Source: Aureimonas sp. SA4125
GTDB taxonomy: Bacteria; Pseudomonadota; Alphaproteobacteria; Rhizobiales; Rhizobiaceae
Length of the DNA stretch: 64,000 nucleotides
Direction: 5' to 3'
NCBI RefSeq assembly: GCF_019973775.1
Contig: NZ_AP025032.1
Coordinates: 1-64,000 of the forward strand
Part shown: positions 20,235 through 29,125 of the stretch, one piece after another
Layout of the letters: the number at the start of each line of letters is the position of its first letter
Numbering within the stretch: the stretch's first letter is position 1
Notes under the pieces: generated by a model
The model's database searches: none
Told to the model about the DNA's origin: nothing
Seen by the model: only the letters and a program-made list of their open reading frames with translations
Position numbers and translations under genes: made by a program

Positions 20235-21185
20235 ATGGCCCTTACCGTCGCGGTCCAGATGGACCATGTCTCGTCGATCTCGATCAAGGGCGACAGCACC
20301 TTCGCCCTGTCGCTGGAAGCCCAGCGCCGCGGACACAGCCTCTACCACTACACGCCCGAGCGCCTGTCGATGCGCGATGGCCGGGCCACGGCGCGGGCCG
20401 AGCCGATGGTGCTGCGCGAGGAAGAGGGCAACCACTTCACGCTCGGGCCGCAGGAGCGCATCGACCTTGCCGATACCGACGTGGTGCTGCTGCGCCAGGA
20501 CCCGCCTTTCGACATGGCCTACATCACCTCGACGCACATCCTCGAGCGGGTTCACCCGAAGACGCTCGTCGTCAACGACCCGGCCGCGGTACGCAACGCG
20601 CCGGAGAAGATCTTCGTCACCGAATTTCCCGACCTGATGCCGGACACGCTGATCACCAAGGATCCGCTGGAGGTCGCCGCCTTCCGCGCCGAGTTCGGCG
20701 AGATCGTCATGAAGCCGCTCTACGGCAATGGCGGGGCCGGCGTCTTCCACATCACGAAAGAGGACCGCAACCTCACCTCCTTCATGGAGACCTTTGCGCT
20801 GCTCTTCCGCGAGCCTTTCATCGTCCAGCGCTATCTCAGCGACGTGCGCAAGGGCGACAAGCGCATCATCCTCGTCGACGGCGAGTTCGCCGGCGCGATC
20901 AACCGCGTGCCGTCGGAGACCGATGCCCGCTCGAACATGCATGTCGGCGGAAGGGCCGAGGCGACGGAACTGACGGAGCGCGAGCGCGAGATCTGCGCGC
21001 GGATCGGCCCCGCGCTGAAGGAGCGCGGCCTTCTCTTCGTCGGCATCGACGTCATCGGCGACTATCTGACCGAGATCAACGTCACGTCCCCGACCGGCAT
21101 CCGCGAGGTCAAGCGCTTTGGCGGCGCCGATATCGCCAGCCTTTTGTGGGATGCCATCGAGGCAAGGACGGGCACCGGCCGCTGA
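20235..21185 (+). CDS. gshB: glutathione synthetase
   Basis: GshB joins gamma-glutamylcysteine and glycine using ATP. The 316-residue product starts [20 protein letters not shown], the family N-terminus, and shows [20 protein letters not shown], the ATP-grasp loop [12 protein letters not shown] near residue 159, [20 protein letters not shown], and the metal ligand motif [17 protein letters not shown] upstream supports ATG 20235. It is divergent from vapBC. A hairpin downstream probably ends its transcript. Confidence 0.96.
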   Translation: MALTVAVQMDHVSSISIKGDSTFALSLEAQRRGHSLYHYTPERLSMRDGRATARAEPMVLREEEGNHFTLGPQERIDLADTDVVLLRQDPPFDMAYITSTHILERVHPKTLVVNDPAAVRNAPEKIFVTEFPDLMPDTLITKDPLEVAAFRAEFGEIVMKPLYGNGGAGVFHITKEDRNLTSFMETFALLFREPFIVQRYLSDVRKGDKRIILVDGEFAGAINRVPSETDARSNMHVGGRAEATELTEREREICARIGPALKERGLLFVGIDVIGDYLTEINVTSPTGIREVKRFGGADIASLLWDAIEARTGTGR

Positions 21186-21230
21186 CATGCAAAGTTAATT
21201 TGATTTTAAGCAAATTTTCGAGCGCGTCGG

Positions 21231-21253
21231 CAAAACCGATTCGGCTGGTTTTG
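21231..21253 (+). terminator. probable terminator after gshB
   Basis: Perfect 7-bp stem CAAAACC ... GGTTTTG with a nine-base loop, placed 45 bp after the gshB stop in an AT-rich stretch and followed by a T-containing region. Likely intrinsic or Rho-independent-like terminator. Confidence 0.5.
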
Positions 21254-21359
21254 TTCACTTCTCGTTCTTGCTTTATCCAGATAAGTAAGATAGGTTTATC
21301 TTAGGAGAACATCCACGGGTTGCGGGCGCCGGACGGCGCCTGCGGTGGGAGGGCGCCGG

Positions 21360-22009
21360 ATGGTGTCGCGGGTGAGGACGGTGGCATTCCAGGGGGTCGA
21401 GGCGATCCCCATCGATGTCCAGGTGATGATCGCGCCGGGCAAGATGGGGATGCAGATCGTCGGCCTGGCCGACAAGGCCGTGGCCGAGAGCCGCGAGCGG
21501 GTCCAGGCGGCCCTGCATGCTTCCGGCCTGTCGATGCCGCCGAAGAAGGTGACGGTCAATCTCGCCCCGGCCGACCTCCCGAAGGAGGGAAGCCATTACG
21601 ACCTGCCGATTGCCCTCGGACTGATGGCGGCGCTGGGCGCCATTCCGTCCGACGCTCTTGCCGGCTTTCTCGTTCTCGGCGAGCTCTCGTCGACGGCATG
21701 ATCGCCGCCGTCGCCGGCGTCCTGCCCGCCGCCATGGGAGCGAACGCGATCGGCGTCGGCCTGATCTGCCCGGCAGCCTGTGGATCGGAAGCGGCCTGGG
21801 CCAGCGCCGACATGCCGATCGTCGCGCCGCGCAGTCTCATCCAGCTTGCCAACCATTTTCGCGGCACGCAGGTTCTCGGCCGGCCCGAGCCGGCGATCCG
21901 CAGCGCGCCCGAGGGCGGCGCCGACCTCAGCGAGATCAAGGGTCAGATCGTCGCCAAGCGCGCGCTCGAGATCGCGGCCGCCGGTGGCCACAATCTCCTC
22001 ATGGTGTGA
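21360..22009 (+). pseudogene. comM: comM (yifB) 5' half, frameshifted and cut by island
   Basis: ComM/YifB is a Mg-chelatase-like AAA+ helicase that aids branch migration during natural transformation. This half encodes the N-terminal Lon-like domain: MVSRVRTVAFQGVEAIPIDV, MPPKKVTVNLAPADLPKEGSHYDLPIAL-type core (seen), then FLVLGELS. Two lesions are visible. First, a single-base loss near 21690 turns the expected SLDG into a frameshift; the frame resumes as DGMIAAVAGVLPAAMGANAIG. Second, after GGHNLL the gene runs into the island, where it ends with stop 22007-22009. The remainder of comM is at 53536-54429. The gene is inactive. Confidence 0.93.
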
Positions 22010-22018
22010 TACATAAAC
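21981..22018 (+). other. attL: left comM/island junction
   Basis: The comM half reads GGCCACAATCTC, then the CT core at 21998-21999, then the island half-site CATGGTGTGATACATAAAC. The island half is the mirror image of the one at the right junction. Joining the comM halves across CT gives codons for GHNLLMIGPP, the normal ComM sequence. Confidence 0.85.
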
Positions 22019-22097
22019 AGCAGGATCGCGGGTCTTGACGACTCAGTGGAGTGTTCTCCATGGGCGTAGCCTATACACGACTGGATTCCTGCTCACG

Positions 22098-22376
22098 ATG
22101 GCACACGACAACGGTCAGGTCGTGACGATCGGCTGCAACTTGTGCAGGACGAGCCACCACTACCTACCTGCGGATCTGCGGACGTTGCTCGGCGACATCG
22201 ACATCGATACGATCCCGCGTCGATCGACCTGCGAGGCATGCGGTCGACGGGACTACCTGCGTATCCGCGTATGGTCGCCGGTTCTGCCGGAGGAGCGAGC
22301 GGGCCTAGTGGTCCGACGACTTCAATGGGTCGTCACGATCCGGCGCCCGATCTGGCGCGAAGAGGGGTGGGAATGA
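22098..22376 (+). CDS. small zinc-ribbon-like protein, unknown function
   Basis: Ninety-two residues with two CxxC pairs (CNLCRTSHHY and CEACGRRDY) about 33 residues apart, a zinc-ribbon arrangement resembling that of DNA- or RNA-binding accessory proteins. ATG 22098 precedes MAHDNGQVVTIGC; a TTG at 22035 would add an unlikely leader. It is the first gene of the island and overlaps the next gene by four bases (ATGA). Role unknown; possible regulator of transfer. Confidence 0.6.
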   Translation: MAHDNGQVVTIGCNLCRTSHHYLPADLRTLLGDIDIDTIPRRSTCEACGRRDYLRIRVWSPVLPEERAGLVVRRLQWVVTIRRPIWREEGWE

Positions 22377-22561
22377 TGGGCTGGCGCACGGATGACGCAT
22401 ACGAGAAGACGCGGCAGGCCGACCATGCGGCCTGGCTCGCGTCGTTGTCCCGGCAAGATCGTCTGCGGGTCCTGGCTGGCGAGTGGTTCCGGCTGGCTGC
22501 CCTCGCCGGGTTCGTCGGCTTCGCCGCGTACCTGCTGACGCGCAGCACCCCGCCGACGTGA
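22373..22561 (+). CDS. small membrane protein, unknown function
   Basis: Sixty-two residues. A charged N-terminus (DDAYEKTRQADHAAW) is followed by one predicted transmembrane helix (LAALAGFVGFAAYLLT). The start overlaps the preceding zinc-ribbon gene, with GAGGGGTGG as ribosome-binding site. Likely co-transcribed with it. Confidence 0.5.
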   Translation: MMGWRTDDAYEKTRQADHAAWLASLSRQDRLRVLAGEWFRLAALAGFVGFAAYLLTRSTPPT

Positions 22562-22948
22562 GCCGTCGCTCTCGTCGGCTTGAACGCGGACTCAGAGTAC
22601 CGGAGCGGCGAGCATCGCGACCGCCCCTTGGCGGACGACGCGGGAGTTCTCGGGTGCGAGATCGGTTCCCGGGGTAGCCGCAGGAGCGGCGCCGCAGGCG
22701 GGGCGGGACCGACCACCCCCGACGAGCACACCACGCCCCCGGCAGGGTCTTCCGTCCTTGCTGGCCTCTTCCTGCGCGTCGGCGTTCGACAGGAGCGGCA
22801 AAGACGGTTCGGGTGGTGTCCAAGCCCACCCAAGGAGGCGAAGCGCTTAAAACGGCCTTCCTGCGAGCCGCCTGAGCGACAAGTTTGAGGCGGGTGGCAC
22901 TTTCCTACCCCGGCGAATCCTTGCGACGTGGCAGGCATGCCAACGCCG
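22562..22948. other. gene-free interval in island
   Basis: About 390 bases between the plus-strand pair and the minus-strand mobilisation genes, which converge here. Open frames are GC-driven shadows. A terminator would be expected but no clear hairpin with a T-run was identified. Confidence 0.4.
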
Positions 22949-23419
22949 TCAGACGGCCGCTAAGCTCCGCTTGCCCGTCCCTCGCGCCGCGAACTTCCCG
23001 GCGAGGGGGCCGCTCGCCGGGCCGGGTTCTCCCGACACCGCGGCGAGGAGGCGCCGGCCGCGAGCGCGCCAGTCCGACAGGCAGCGCGACGGGGCGCGGT
23101 CGGCGGCGATGAAAAGGTGTCGCCATCCGCTGAGGTCGTCGTCGGCGAGGGTCGCAAAGACGGCCTGGAGGGTGTCGTCGGTCGCGATGCTGAGGTCGCG
23201 GCCGAGGGTGCTGCACCAAGGCTCGCCGGGCTGGCGGACGCGGCGCCACTCGCGTCCGGACGACGTCGCCGTGACCTCGTCGGCGGAGAGCCAAGCGCCC
23301 AAGGATTCGTCGAGGACGATCCATTCGGTCGCGCTGCGGCCGGCGGCGCGTTCGCGAGTGTATTGCCGGAGCGCCGTGGCTTCCCGGCGGGATTCGAGAA
23401 CGTCGGCGATGCCGGTCAC
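22949..23419 (-). CDS. unknown protein coupled to relaxase gene
   Basis: A 156-residue protein (MTGIADVLESRREATALRQY at the start) whose ATG overlaps the relaxase stop by four bases, so it is translationally coupled and last in the mobilisation operon. The middle has a beta-rich look (GREWRRVRQPGEPWCSTLGR) and the C-terminus is basic (GKFAARGTGKRSL). No family recognised. A role as mobilisation accessory protein is inferred only from position. Confidence 0.6.
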   Translation of the reverse strand: MTGIADVLESRREATALRQYTRERAAGRSATEWIVLDESLGAWLSADEVTATSSGREWRRVRQPGEPWCSTLGRDLSIATDDTLQAVFATLADDDLSGWRHLFIAADRAPSRCLSDWRARGRRLLAAVSGEPGPASGPLAGKFAARGTGKRSLAAV

Positions 23420-25251
23420 GTCGGACGCCGTTCGTAGTCGTCCACCCGGGCCGGAGCTTCGGACTGCGCGACGACGGTCGCGGCATTCGGGTCGCGCTCG
23501 ATTTCGGCTTTCCCGAGTTTACGGAAGGCGGGCAGGCTCGCCGTGACCTCCTCGCGGTCGGCCCGCACGAGGTCGCGGCGCTGGTCGTCGTCCAGGTGCG
23601 ACGCGACGAATGCCCGGAGCGGCGGGTCGAGCTTACGCAACGCGGCGACATCTCCCGCGGCTGCCGAAAGGAGGAGGTCGGCCTCGCGGGTCTCCGAACG
23701 CACGGCCCGTAGTTTCGTTGCCGTGTCGGCAACGGAACCCGACTCGGCCGCCCAGGCTGCGGCCACGGCGGGCGGCGGCGTGTAGCCCGCGAGGTCGATG
23801 CCCTGCCTCTGGCACTCCAGCCAAAGGCGGGCCTGCGCCTCAGCCGGCCACGGGCCGTCCAGCGAGAGGCTGCCGCCCCAATCTTCGGCGGATTTGCTCG
23901 CGAGGGCGCGCAAGGTTTCGTCGCTGACGGGGCCAAACAAATCGACATGGTCGCCGCTGTCGAGGAGCTTGGATCGGCCGCTGAGGCCGACGCGGACCCC
24001 GGCGGGACTTTCGGTGACATCATTGAAACCTCGGCGGCGCCATTTGTCAGCCAGCGAGATCGCCTCGTCCTCGGAAACGGCTGATTTCCTTCGGGTCTTG
24101 CCCGGCTTAGCGGCCGTGGCGGTGCGTGCGAGGTGATCGATGCCGTAGCCGGTGGACTCTGCGATCGCGTTCGCGAGGGCGGCGGCATTCGCGCTGCGCG
24201 GTCCCCACATCGAGACAGTGCCGGACTCGTCGTCGGACTCCACCCAGGCGCCGTCGCGCATGAGGACGCGGACCTTCCGCGGGTCCTTGGCATCCACGAG
24301 GTACAGGGAGTCGGCGGTGCCGGGCGGGAGAACTGCGTCCGGAAAGCGATCGCGGAGCAAGCCGAGCTTGTAGTCTTGCCGATGCGGCGCCTTCGTCCGG
24401 CGGGCGGGGGCGCGGGCGAATCCGCGTGCTGAGAGTGCCATCTGTTTTTCCGTTTCCACGAGTTGGTTTTCAAGGATTCGCGTCTGACGCATCCCGGTGA
24501 CGAGGGCGGATCGGCGATCGTGCGAGCGGCGTCTCCGGATCGCCGCGACGCGATCTTCTCCGAGCTTCGGTTCTGGCTCGCGAAGGTCACCACGGGCCGC
24601 GTAGGAGCGTGGATCGGCCCGGCGCCTGGAACCAGCGGCACAAAGGTGGTCGTTAATGATCGACGCGATGCGTCCGCGCTCGGCGGTCATGGCGTCGGCG
24701 AGCTTGCCGTCGCCGAAGCGTCCGCCGCTTTGGAAGATCGCGACGACGGCTGCGTTCCGGCTTGCGGCGAAGCCGGTCTCGGTGCCGGGGTCGAGCGTGC
24801 GAAGCGAGATGAGGAGATGCGCGTGGGGCTGCACCTCGTTGTCGCTCGCCATCGGGACGTGGATCGACGTGTCGACGATCGCGCCGGCCGCGACATAAGG
24901 CGCGGCGACGTCGGCGAGGAAGGCCCGCCAGCGGTCAGGCGGGAGGTCGCGCGGGATGGCCACTTGGGTCTCCCGCGCCGTATGCGCGTCGCGGCGTTTC
25001 TCGGCCAGTTCCGCGCGGCTCCATAGGGCCTCTCGGTCGTGGGCCCAGGCGGGCGCATCGGCGGGCGCCGTAATGAAGGAATCAAGGACACCCTTCTTCC
25101 GGCCGTAGTCCCAAGTCTGCCCCGTCCGCGCGTCCGTCAACCGCGTGCCGGCGCGGTAGGCGGCTGCTGCGACGGCGGACCTGCCGCGGCTTCGCTGAAC
25201 GACGGTGAACCTCGTGCAGAGGTGAGCTTCGTGGGCGGGGAGCGAGGTCAC
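23416..25251 (-). CDS. mobA: MobA/MobL-family relaxase
   Basis: Relaxase that would nick oriT and lead the strand into a recipient. Of 611 residues, the first 180 or so match the MobA/MobL domain: FTVVQRSRGRSAVAAAAYRAG carries the family start, Tyr is in the AAAYRAG region, and the metal-binding histidine motif is HAHLLIS near residue 146. The remaining 400 residues are a long alanine- and arginine-rich C-terminal part without a recognised helicase or primase signature. The GTG start at 25251 overlaps the stop of the upstream gene (GTGA), which decides it over the open extension to 25371. A candidate oriT lies about 360 bp upstream. Confidence 0.83.
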   Translation of the reverse strand: MTSLPAHEAHLCTRFTVVQRSRGRSAVAAAAYRAGTRLTDARTGQTWDYGRKKGVLDSFITAPADAPAWAHDREALWSRAELAEKRRDAHTARETQVAIPRDLPPDRWRAFLADVAAPYVAAGAIVDTSIHVPMASDNEVQPHAHLLISLRTLDPGTETGFAASRNAAVVAIFQSGGRFGDGKLADAMTAERGRIASIINDHLCAAGSRRRADPRSYAARGDLREPEPKLGEDRVAAIRRRRSHDRRSALVTGMRQTRILENQLVETEKQMALSARGFARAPARRTKAPHRQDYKLGLLRDRFPDAVLPPGTADSLYLVDAKDPRKVRVLMRDGAWVESDDESGTVSMWGPRSANAAALANAIAESTGYGIDHLARTATAAKPGKTRRKSAVSEDEAISLADKWRRRGFNDVTESPAGVRVGLSGRSKLLDSGDHVDLFGPVSDETLRALASKSAEDWGGSLSLDGPWPAEAQARLWLECQRQGIDLAGYTPPPAVAAAWAAESGSVADTATKLRAVRSETREADLLLSAAAGDVAALRKLDPPLRAFVASHLDDDQRRDLVRADREEVTASLPAFRKLGKAEIERDPNAATVVAQSEAPARVDDYERRPT

Positions 25252-25559
25252 GTACGGATGTCGGGTCCGTCGAAGGTCGCGAAATCGACCTCGCGGTCGT
25301 AGGAGTCCGGCATGACGAAGGAGTCGTCCGCCCCGTAGTCGAGAGCCGCGAGAACCGAGGTCGAGCGGCACCGCCGGTCCTCCTCACGCCGTGCGCAGGA
25401 GTCCGCACGGTGCCAGCGGTCGCGCGCCGCATCGGCGTAGTCGGCGAGCGCGTCATGATCGGCGCCGCGGACGCCAGCGAGCCGGGCCGAGACGAGGAGA
25501 GCTGAGGCGTGGTCCCAGGCTGTGCGCGTGGCCGCTGCGATCTCGCGATGGACGTCCAT
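25248..25559 (-). CDS. unknown protein at head of mobilisation operon
   Basis: 103 residues, MDVHREIAAATRTAWDHASA onward, helical N-terminus with Arg-rich centre and an acidic end (DSYDREVDFATFDGPD). ATG 25559 has the ribosome-binding site AGGGAGAAG, far better than the open extension to 25709. It is first in the row 25559-22949, all coupled by four-base overlaps. Possibly a relaxosome accessory protein; inferred from place only. Confidence 0.6.
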   Translation of the reverse strand: MDVHREIAAATRTAWDHASALLVSARLAGVRGADHDALADYADAARDRWHRADSCARREEDRRCRSTSVLAALDYGADDSFVMPDSYDREVDFATFDGPDIRT

Positions 25560-25608
25560 GATCTTCTCCCTGCCGGCGGCGGGGAGGCCTGCCCCGAAGG
25601 GGCGCGTG

Positions 25609-25645
25609 CGTCGGTCGAAGACCGATGTTGTAACGCGCCTTTGCC
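25609..25645 (+). other. candidate oriT, RSF1010/R1162-like
   Basis: A perfect inverted repeat TCGGTC-GAA-GACCGA (25611-25625) is followed after five bases by TAACGCGCCTTT (25631-25642). In RSF1010/R1162 oriT, as I recall it, an inverted repeat with the same GAA loop is followed by GTAAxTGCGCCCT, where MobA nicks. The site lies between divergent mobilisation genes, just upstream of a MobA/MobL relaxase operon. Confidence 0.6.
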
Positions 25646-25868
25646 AGGAACTGGTTTCCCCTCTCGATGGTGCGGGCGCCGATTTGCTCGGTGCAACCTC
25701 CGCACTCACGCTTGATGTCGGGCGCTCCGCGTTGGGCGCCCCCCGGGCCGCGCGAAACCTCGAAAAACGGGGCGGCGGCCTGATCGACGGGAACGGATTC
25801 GGCCGTTCTGCGCGATGTGATTCCGCCGGCGGCTTTGGTCGACCGGCGCGACGGGGAGGACGGTCCAG

Positions 25869-26135
25869 ATGGTTGACTTGTCGAAACTCTTGCAGCGGCG
25901 GGCACGACTGGAAGCGAGCCTCGCCGCGGCGACGACGACGTTGCGCGATGCCCAGCGGCGCGACGACACCCGCAGGAAGGTCGTCGCAGGCGCGTCGCTT
26001 CTGAATGCGATCCGGGATGGAGCGATCTCGGCTGACGTGCTGGCGACTCTCGTCTCACGGATGCAGCCTCGCGATGCCGCGTTGTTCGCCGACGTGGTAT
26101 CGGTCGCGCAGCGCGACGGGGAGCCGAGCCAGTGA
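25869..26135 (+). CDS. TraD-like conjugal transfer accessory protein
   Basis: Eighty-eight residues: a coiled-coil N-terminus (LLQRRARLEASLAAATTTL) and the segment RRDDTRRKVVAGASLLNAI followed by RDAALF, which resemble the small TraD/MobC-type accessory proteins of rhizobial plasmids. These help the relaxase at oriT. It faces the opposite way to the relaxase operon across the candidate oriT, and its stop overlaps the GTG start of the following large membrane protein gene. Confidence 0.55.
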   Translation: MVDLSKLLQRRARLEASLAAATTTLRDAQRRDDTRRKVVAGASLLNAIRDGAISADVLATLVSRMQPRDAALFADVVSVAQRDGEPSQ

Positions 26136-28267
26136 GTCCCGCTGATCTTCTCCGCGAGCCGCCCGCGACCGATGTCGCATGGGGAATCGTCACCACGATC
26201 CTGCCGCTCTCGTCGGACGCGACAGCCTTCGCCACCGTCATCCGATACCTGTCGGCGGGCCTACTCGTCGTCGCCTGTGGCTATCTTGGGTACGCGATCC
26301 TGTCCGCCGTCCTGCGAGCGGCGGAGCGCGGCGAGGCGTTGTCCGACCGCCAGTCCGGAGCGGTCGCCATGCTTCGCGTCGTGATCGGCCTCGGGTGCCT
26401 CGTGCCGGTCGCGGGCGGGTTGTCCGTGGTCCACTACATTCTGCGCGACGGTTTCGCCCGTCCGGGCATCAACATGGCAAACGCGGCGGCGGCATCCGCG
26501 GCGGAGTTCGTGCTGCGCGACGGTCATCCGCTGTCCCCTGTGAGCGCGGGCGGGCGCGATCTGGTTCTCGCCGTCGTAGAGTCCGAGGTCTGCGCGAGGG
26601 CATATGCCGCCGCGCGCGCGAACCAGGTGATCGGGGGGATGGGGGCGGCTGCGCAGCCATCCCCGTCAGGAGCGGAGGTCGTGAGCCCGGCGCGGGAAAG
26701 CTGGTTCCCGTGGAGCGAGGATCAGCCTGCGCGAACGACGGGTTACGTGTGGGATTGGGGGCGGGCCTGCGGGTCCGTGTCGCTCTCGACGGCAGAAGGA
26801 TTCGGCGACGGCGAATTCGGGACCGCTCGGCGCGAGGCCGTCGCCGCGGTCGTGCGCGAGGTCCAGGCGATGGCATGGGTCGATCGTCTCGCGGGCGCGG
26901 TCAGGACGGCATCGGCGACGCATGTGGCCGGACCCGATGCCGAGGCAGCATTCGCCGGCCTCGGCATCCTGCGCGACGGCATCGACGCCGCGCTGCGCGA
27001 GGCGGGCGATCGGTACGACCGGGCGCTCTCGGCCGTCGCCGCGCGGCTTTCGACGGGCGACAACGGCGACATGCGCGCGCTCGTCCTCCGCGACATTGAT
27101 GAGCGGGGCTGGTACGCCCTCGGCTCGTACTACCGGGTCATGGCGCATGCGTCCCTGGTGTCGGCCGAAGCCGTCGCGGAACGGCCGGAGCGGACCAAGC
27201 CGGACTCGGCTGCCTGGGAGTCGCTGGCCGGGCCGGTCGGCACCGCGCTCGCACTGGTCGACGGCCAGCTACGGCGAGGAACAGCCCTTGCCGCACTCTC
27301 GACGGGCGAGGCGCTGACGGGCGAGGCCACGGAAGGCGGGAATCTCTTCGCGACGCTAATGCAGTCGGCAACCGTGCCAGTGACCGACTTTCTCACGGGA
27401 TACGACGGCCCCCGGGCGGACCCGATCGGCGATCTCATGTCGCTCGGATCGGTTCTTATGGTGTCCGGCCAAGGCGCATGGGCGGTCTCGCTTGCGGCCT
27501 ACGGGACGTCCGAGTTTTTCATGGGCGCCGGCCGAGGCGTTATCGATTTCATCATGCTCGCGGGCTGGCCCCTCATCGCCCTGCTTTGGACCGTGGGCGC
27601 GATCTTCGCCTATCTCGTGCCGCTTATCCCTTTCATTTTCATGACCTTCGCCCTTGCGGCTTGGGCATGGGAGATCGTCAAGGCCGCGATCGCCGTTCCG
27701 ATCTGGGCCTTCTTGCACGTCCGAATCGACGACCCCGAGATCGTCGGCCAAGCACAGCGGCAGGGGTACATCTCGCTCCTCGTCGGGGTGCTGCTCCGCC
27801 CGATCATCACCGTCGCGGCATTCATCGCCATGCATATGATCAATGCGGTGATCCTCAACGCTTTCCTCGCGGGCTACAACGCGGCCTTCAAAGGCTCGCA
27901 GATCGGCTACACGATCGGCGGGACGGGCGTTCTGATCTCGGTCGCTGTCATGCTCTACGTCGAATGGACGATCATTCTATGGAGCTACAGGATGACGACG
28001 CAGATGCCGCAAAAGGTTGCCGAGTTCATCGGGTACACGGCCTCGTCGTGGGGCGACGACGATGCCGGAAACACGGTCGTCGGGAGCGTGGCAGGCGGTG
28101 CGCGACACCTGCCGAAGCCTAGTAGCGGCTCGTCGTCCAAGGGAGGCGAAGGCGGGTCCGACGACGGCACCAAGCGCGCGGCGAAGGGTGCGGCGAAGCT
28201 CGGCGCCAGTGCGGCAGGCGGTCCCAGAGCGGGCGCGCCGGCAGGGGCGGCAGCCGAGAAGGTGTAG
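26132..28267 (+). CDS. DotA/TraY-like integral membrane protein
   Basis: A 711-residue polytopic membrane protein. A transmembrane pair near residues 30-100 (AGLLVVACGYLGYAILSAVL and MLRVVIGLGCLVPVAGGL) is followed by a large soluble domain of about 290 residues with many Ala/Gly/Arg. A C-terminal cluster of about five helices contains PLIPFIFMTFALAAWAWEIV and PIWAFLHVRIDDPEIVGQAQ-RQGYISLLVGVLLRP, typical of DotA/TraY proteins of IncI/Dot-Icm type IVB systems. The tail is disordered (SSGSSSKGGEGG). In IncI plasmids TraY is a translocation-channel component targeted by entry exclusion. No other T4SS gene is present, so it may modify a helper's apparatus. Confidence 0.7.
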   Translation: MSPADLLREPPATDVAWGIVTTILPLSSDATAFATVIRYLSAGLLVVACGYLGYAILSAVLRAAERGEALSDRQSGAVAMLRVVIGLGCLVPVAGGLSVVHYILRDGFARPGINMANAAAASAAEFVLRDGHPLSPVSAGGRDLVLAVVESEVCARAYAAARANQVIGGMGAAAQPSPSGAEVVSPARESWFPWSEDQPARTTGYVWDWGRACGSVSLSTAEGFGDGEFGTARREAVAAVVREVQAMAWVDRLAGAVRTASATHVAGPDAEAAFAGLGILRDGIDAALREAGDRYDRALSAVAARLSTGDNGDMRALVLRDIDERGWYALGSYYRVMAHASLVSAEAVAERPERTKPDSAAWESLAGPVGTALALVDGQLRRGTALAALSTGEALTGEATEGGNLFATLMQSATVPVTDFLTGYDGPRADPIGDLMSLGSVLMVSGQGAWAVSLAAYGTSEFFMGAGRGVIDFIMLAGWPLIALLWTVGAIFAYLVPLIPFIFMTFALAAWAWEIVKAAIAVPIWAFLHVRIDDPEIVGQAQRQGYISLLVGVLLRPIITVAAFIAMHMINAVILNAFLAGYNAAFKGSQIGYTIGGTGVLISVAVMLYVEWTIILWSYRMTTQMPQKVAEFIGYTASSWGDDDAGNTVVGSVAGGARHLPKPSSGSSSKGGEGGSDDGTKRAAKGAAKLGASAAGGPRAGAPAGAAAEKV

Positions 28268-28332
28268 CGGAGGAATGGCCTACGCCAGAACGACGAAGGG
28301 ACGCCGCAGGGTGCCCCTTTTCGGTTGCCGGG

Positions 28333-28461
28333 TCAGGCGTACAGGACCTTCCAGACGGCGAAGACGGCGGGCAGGACACCGAGGATCAGGAAAGCCGGTG
28401 CGGCCTTGGCGAGGATGATCAGGAGAGCGCGGCCGAGGCGGTTTCCGATGCTGGGGTTCAT
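28333..28461 (-). CDS. small single-pass membrane protein
   Basis: Forty-two residues, MNPSIGNRLGRALLIILAKA then a hydrophobic stretch (APAFLILGVLPAVFAVWKVL). ATG 28461 has the ribosome-binding site AGGAGA at good spacing. It is convergent with the DotA/TraY-like gene. Too short for family assignment; supported by the start signal and clean transmembrane helix. Confidence 0.45.
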   Translation of the reverse strand: MNPSIGNRLGRALLIILAKAAPAFLILGVLPAVFAVWKVLYA

Positions 28462-29125
28462 GGTCGTCTCCTGTTCGTTTGTCCGCCGCCCTGGCGGCCG
28501 TTCCGACCTCGTCCATCGGCATCGGGCCGGGGTAGCTGCCTCGTCCGCGTAGCGGTCGACGCCCCGCGCTTGGGCATGAACGTCAGCCAGCATGGTGCCG
28601 TAGAGTTGTTGAGGAACGGCATCCCGGACGTTCAGGATTCGATCGGATCGGGCTTGCTGGCAGCGGATTCGGCTATCCGTCCGGTCCTAGACCGACAAAA
28701 GGGCACCCGCTTGGGGCACCCGTTTTGTTACCCTCCCGCAGATGGGGAGATCGCTTACGAAACCCTGCTGCACATGGGCCGATGGGGTTTGCCCTCCCGC
28801 AGATGGGGAGAAATAGAGCCGCCTGTTCGGCGGATACAACCCCCAGAGGGGACCAATCATCTGGGTCGATCGGCCTTGCGGCCTTTCTCTCTCCTGACCC
28901 CTGACGGGATCAATCACATGCCCTTTGAAGGGAACCGGAACGGTAGATCGTCGCGGCCGAAGCCTTGATTTTCTAACCCCACGAGGGGGACTGAAACGGT
29001 GTCTCAGGGGCTAACCCCGTCAACGCATTCTTTGTCCCATATGGCTCGATAGGCGTCAACAGGATTGATCGAAAAATCATTTGAATCAAATTGTTACGCG
29101 CCGTTGAGCCGGGTCTGCCGTGCCG
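28462..29125. other. gene-free interval with palindromic repeats
   Basis: About 660 bases without a credible gene. The second half holds the array of short palindromes described separately. Codon-like open frames here are low quality. Confidence 0.5.
28733..28990. repeat. array of short CCCC/GGGG palindromes
   Basis: Two copies of CCCTCCCGCAGATGGGGAGA start at 28733 and 28794, 61 bases apart. They are followed by CAACCCCCAGAGGGGACCA (near 28838), TGACCCCTGACGGGATCAATC (near 28898, cited in part) and TAACCCCACGAGGGGGAC (near 28975). All are C-run/G-run inverted repeats, two sharing GA(C/T)CAATCA after the stem. Function unknown: single-strand origin, protein-binding iterons or terminators are possible. 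Confidence 0.55.

Noticed and set aside
22580..22888. Open frames in the interval after the first two island genes
   Set aside because: Low-complexity Arg/Gly/Pro composition and no start signals; treated as gene-free.
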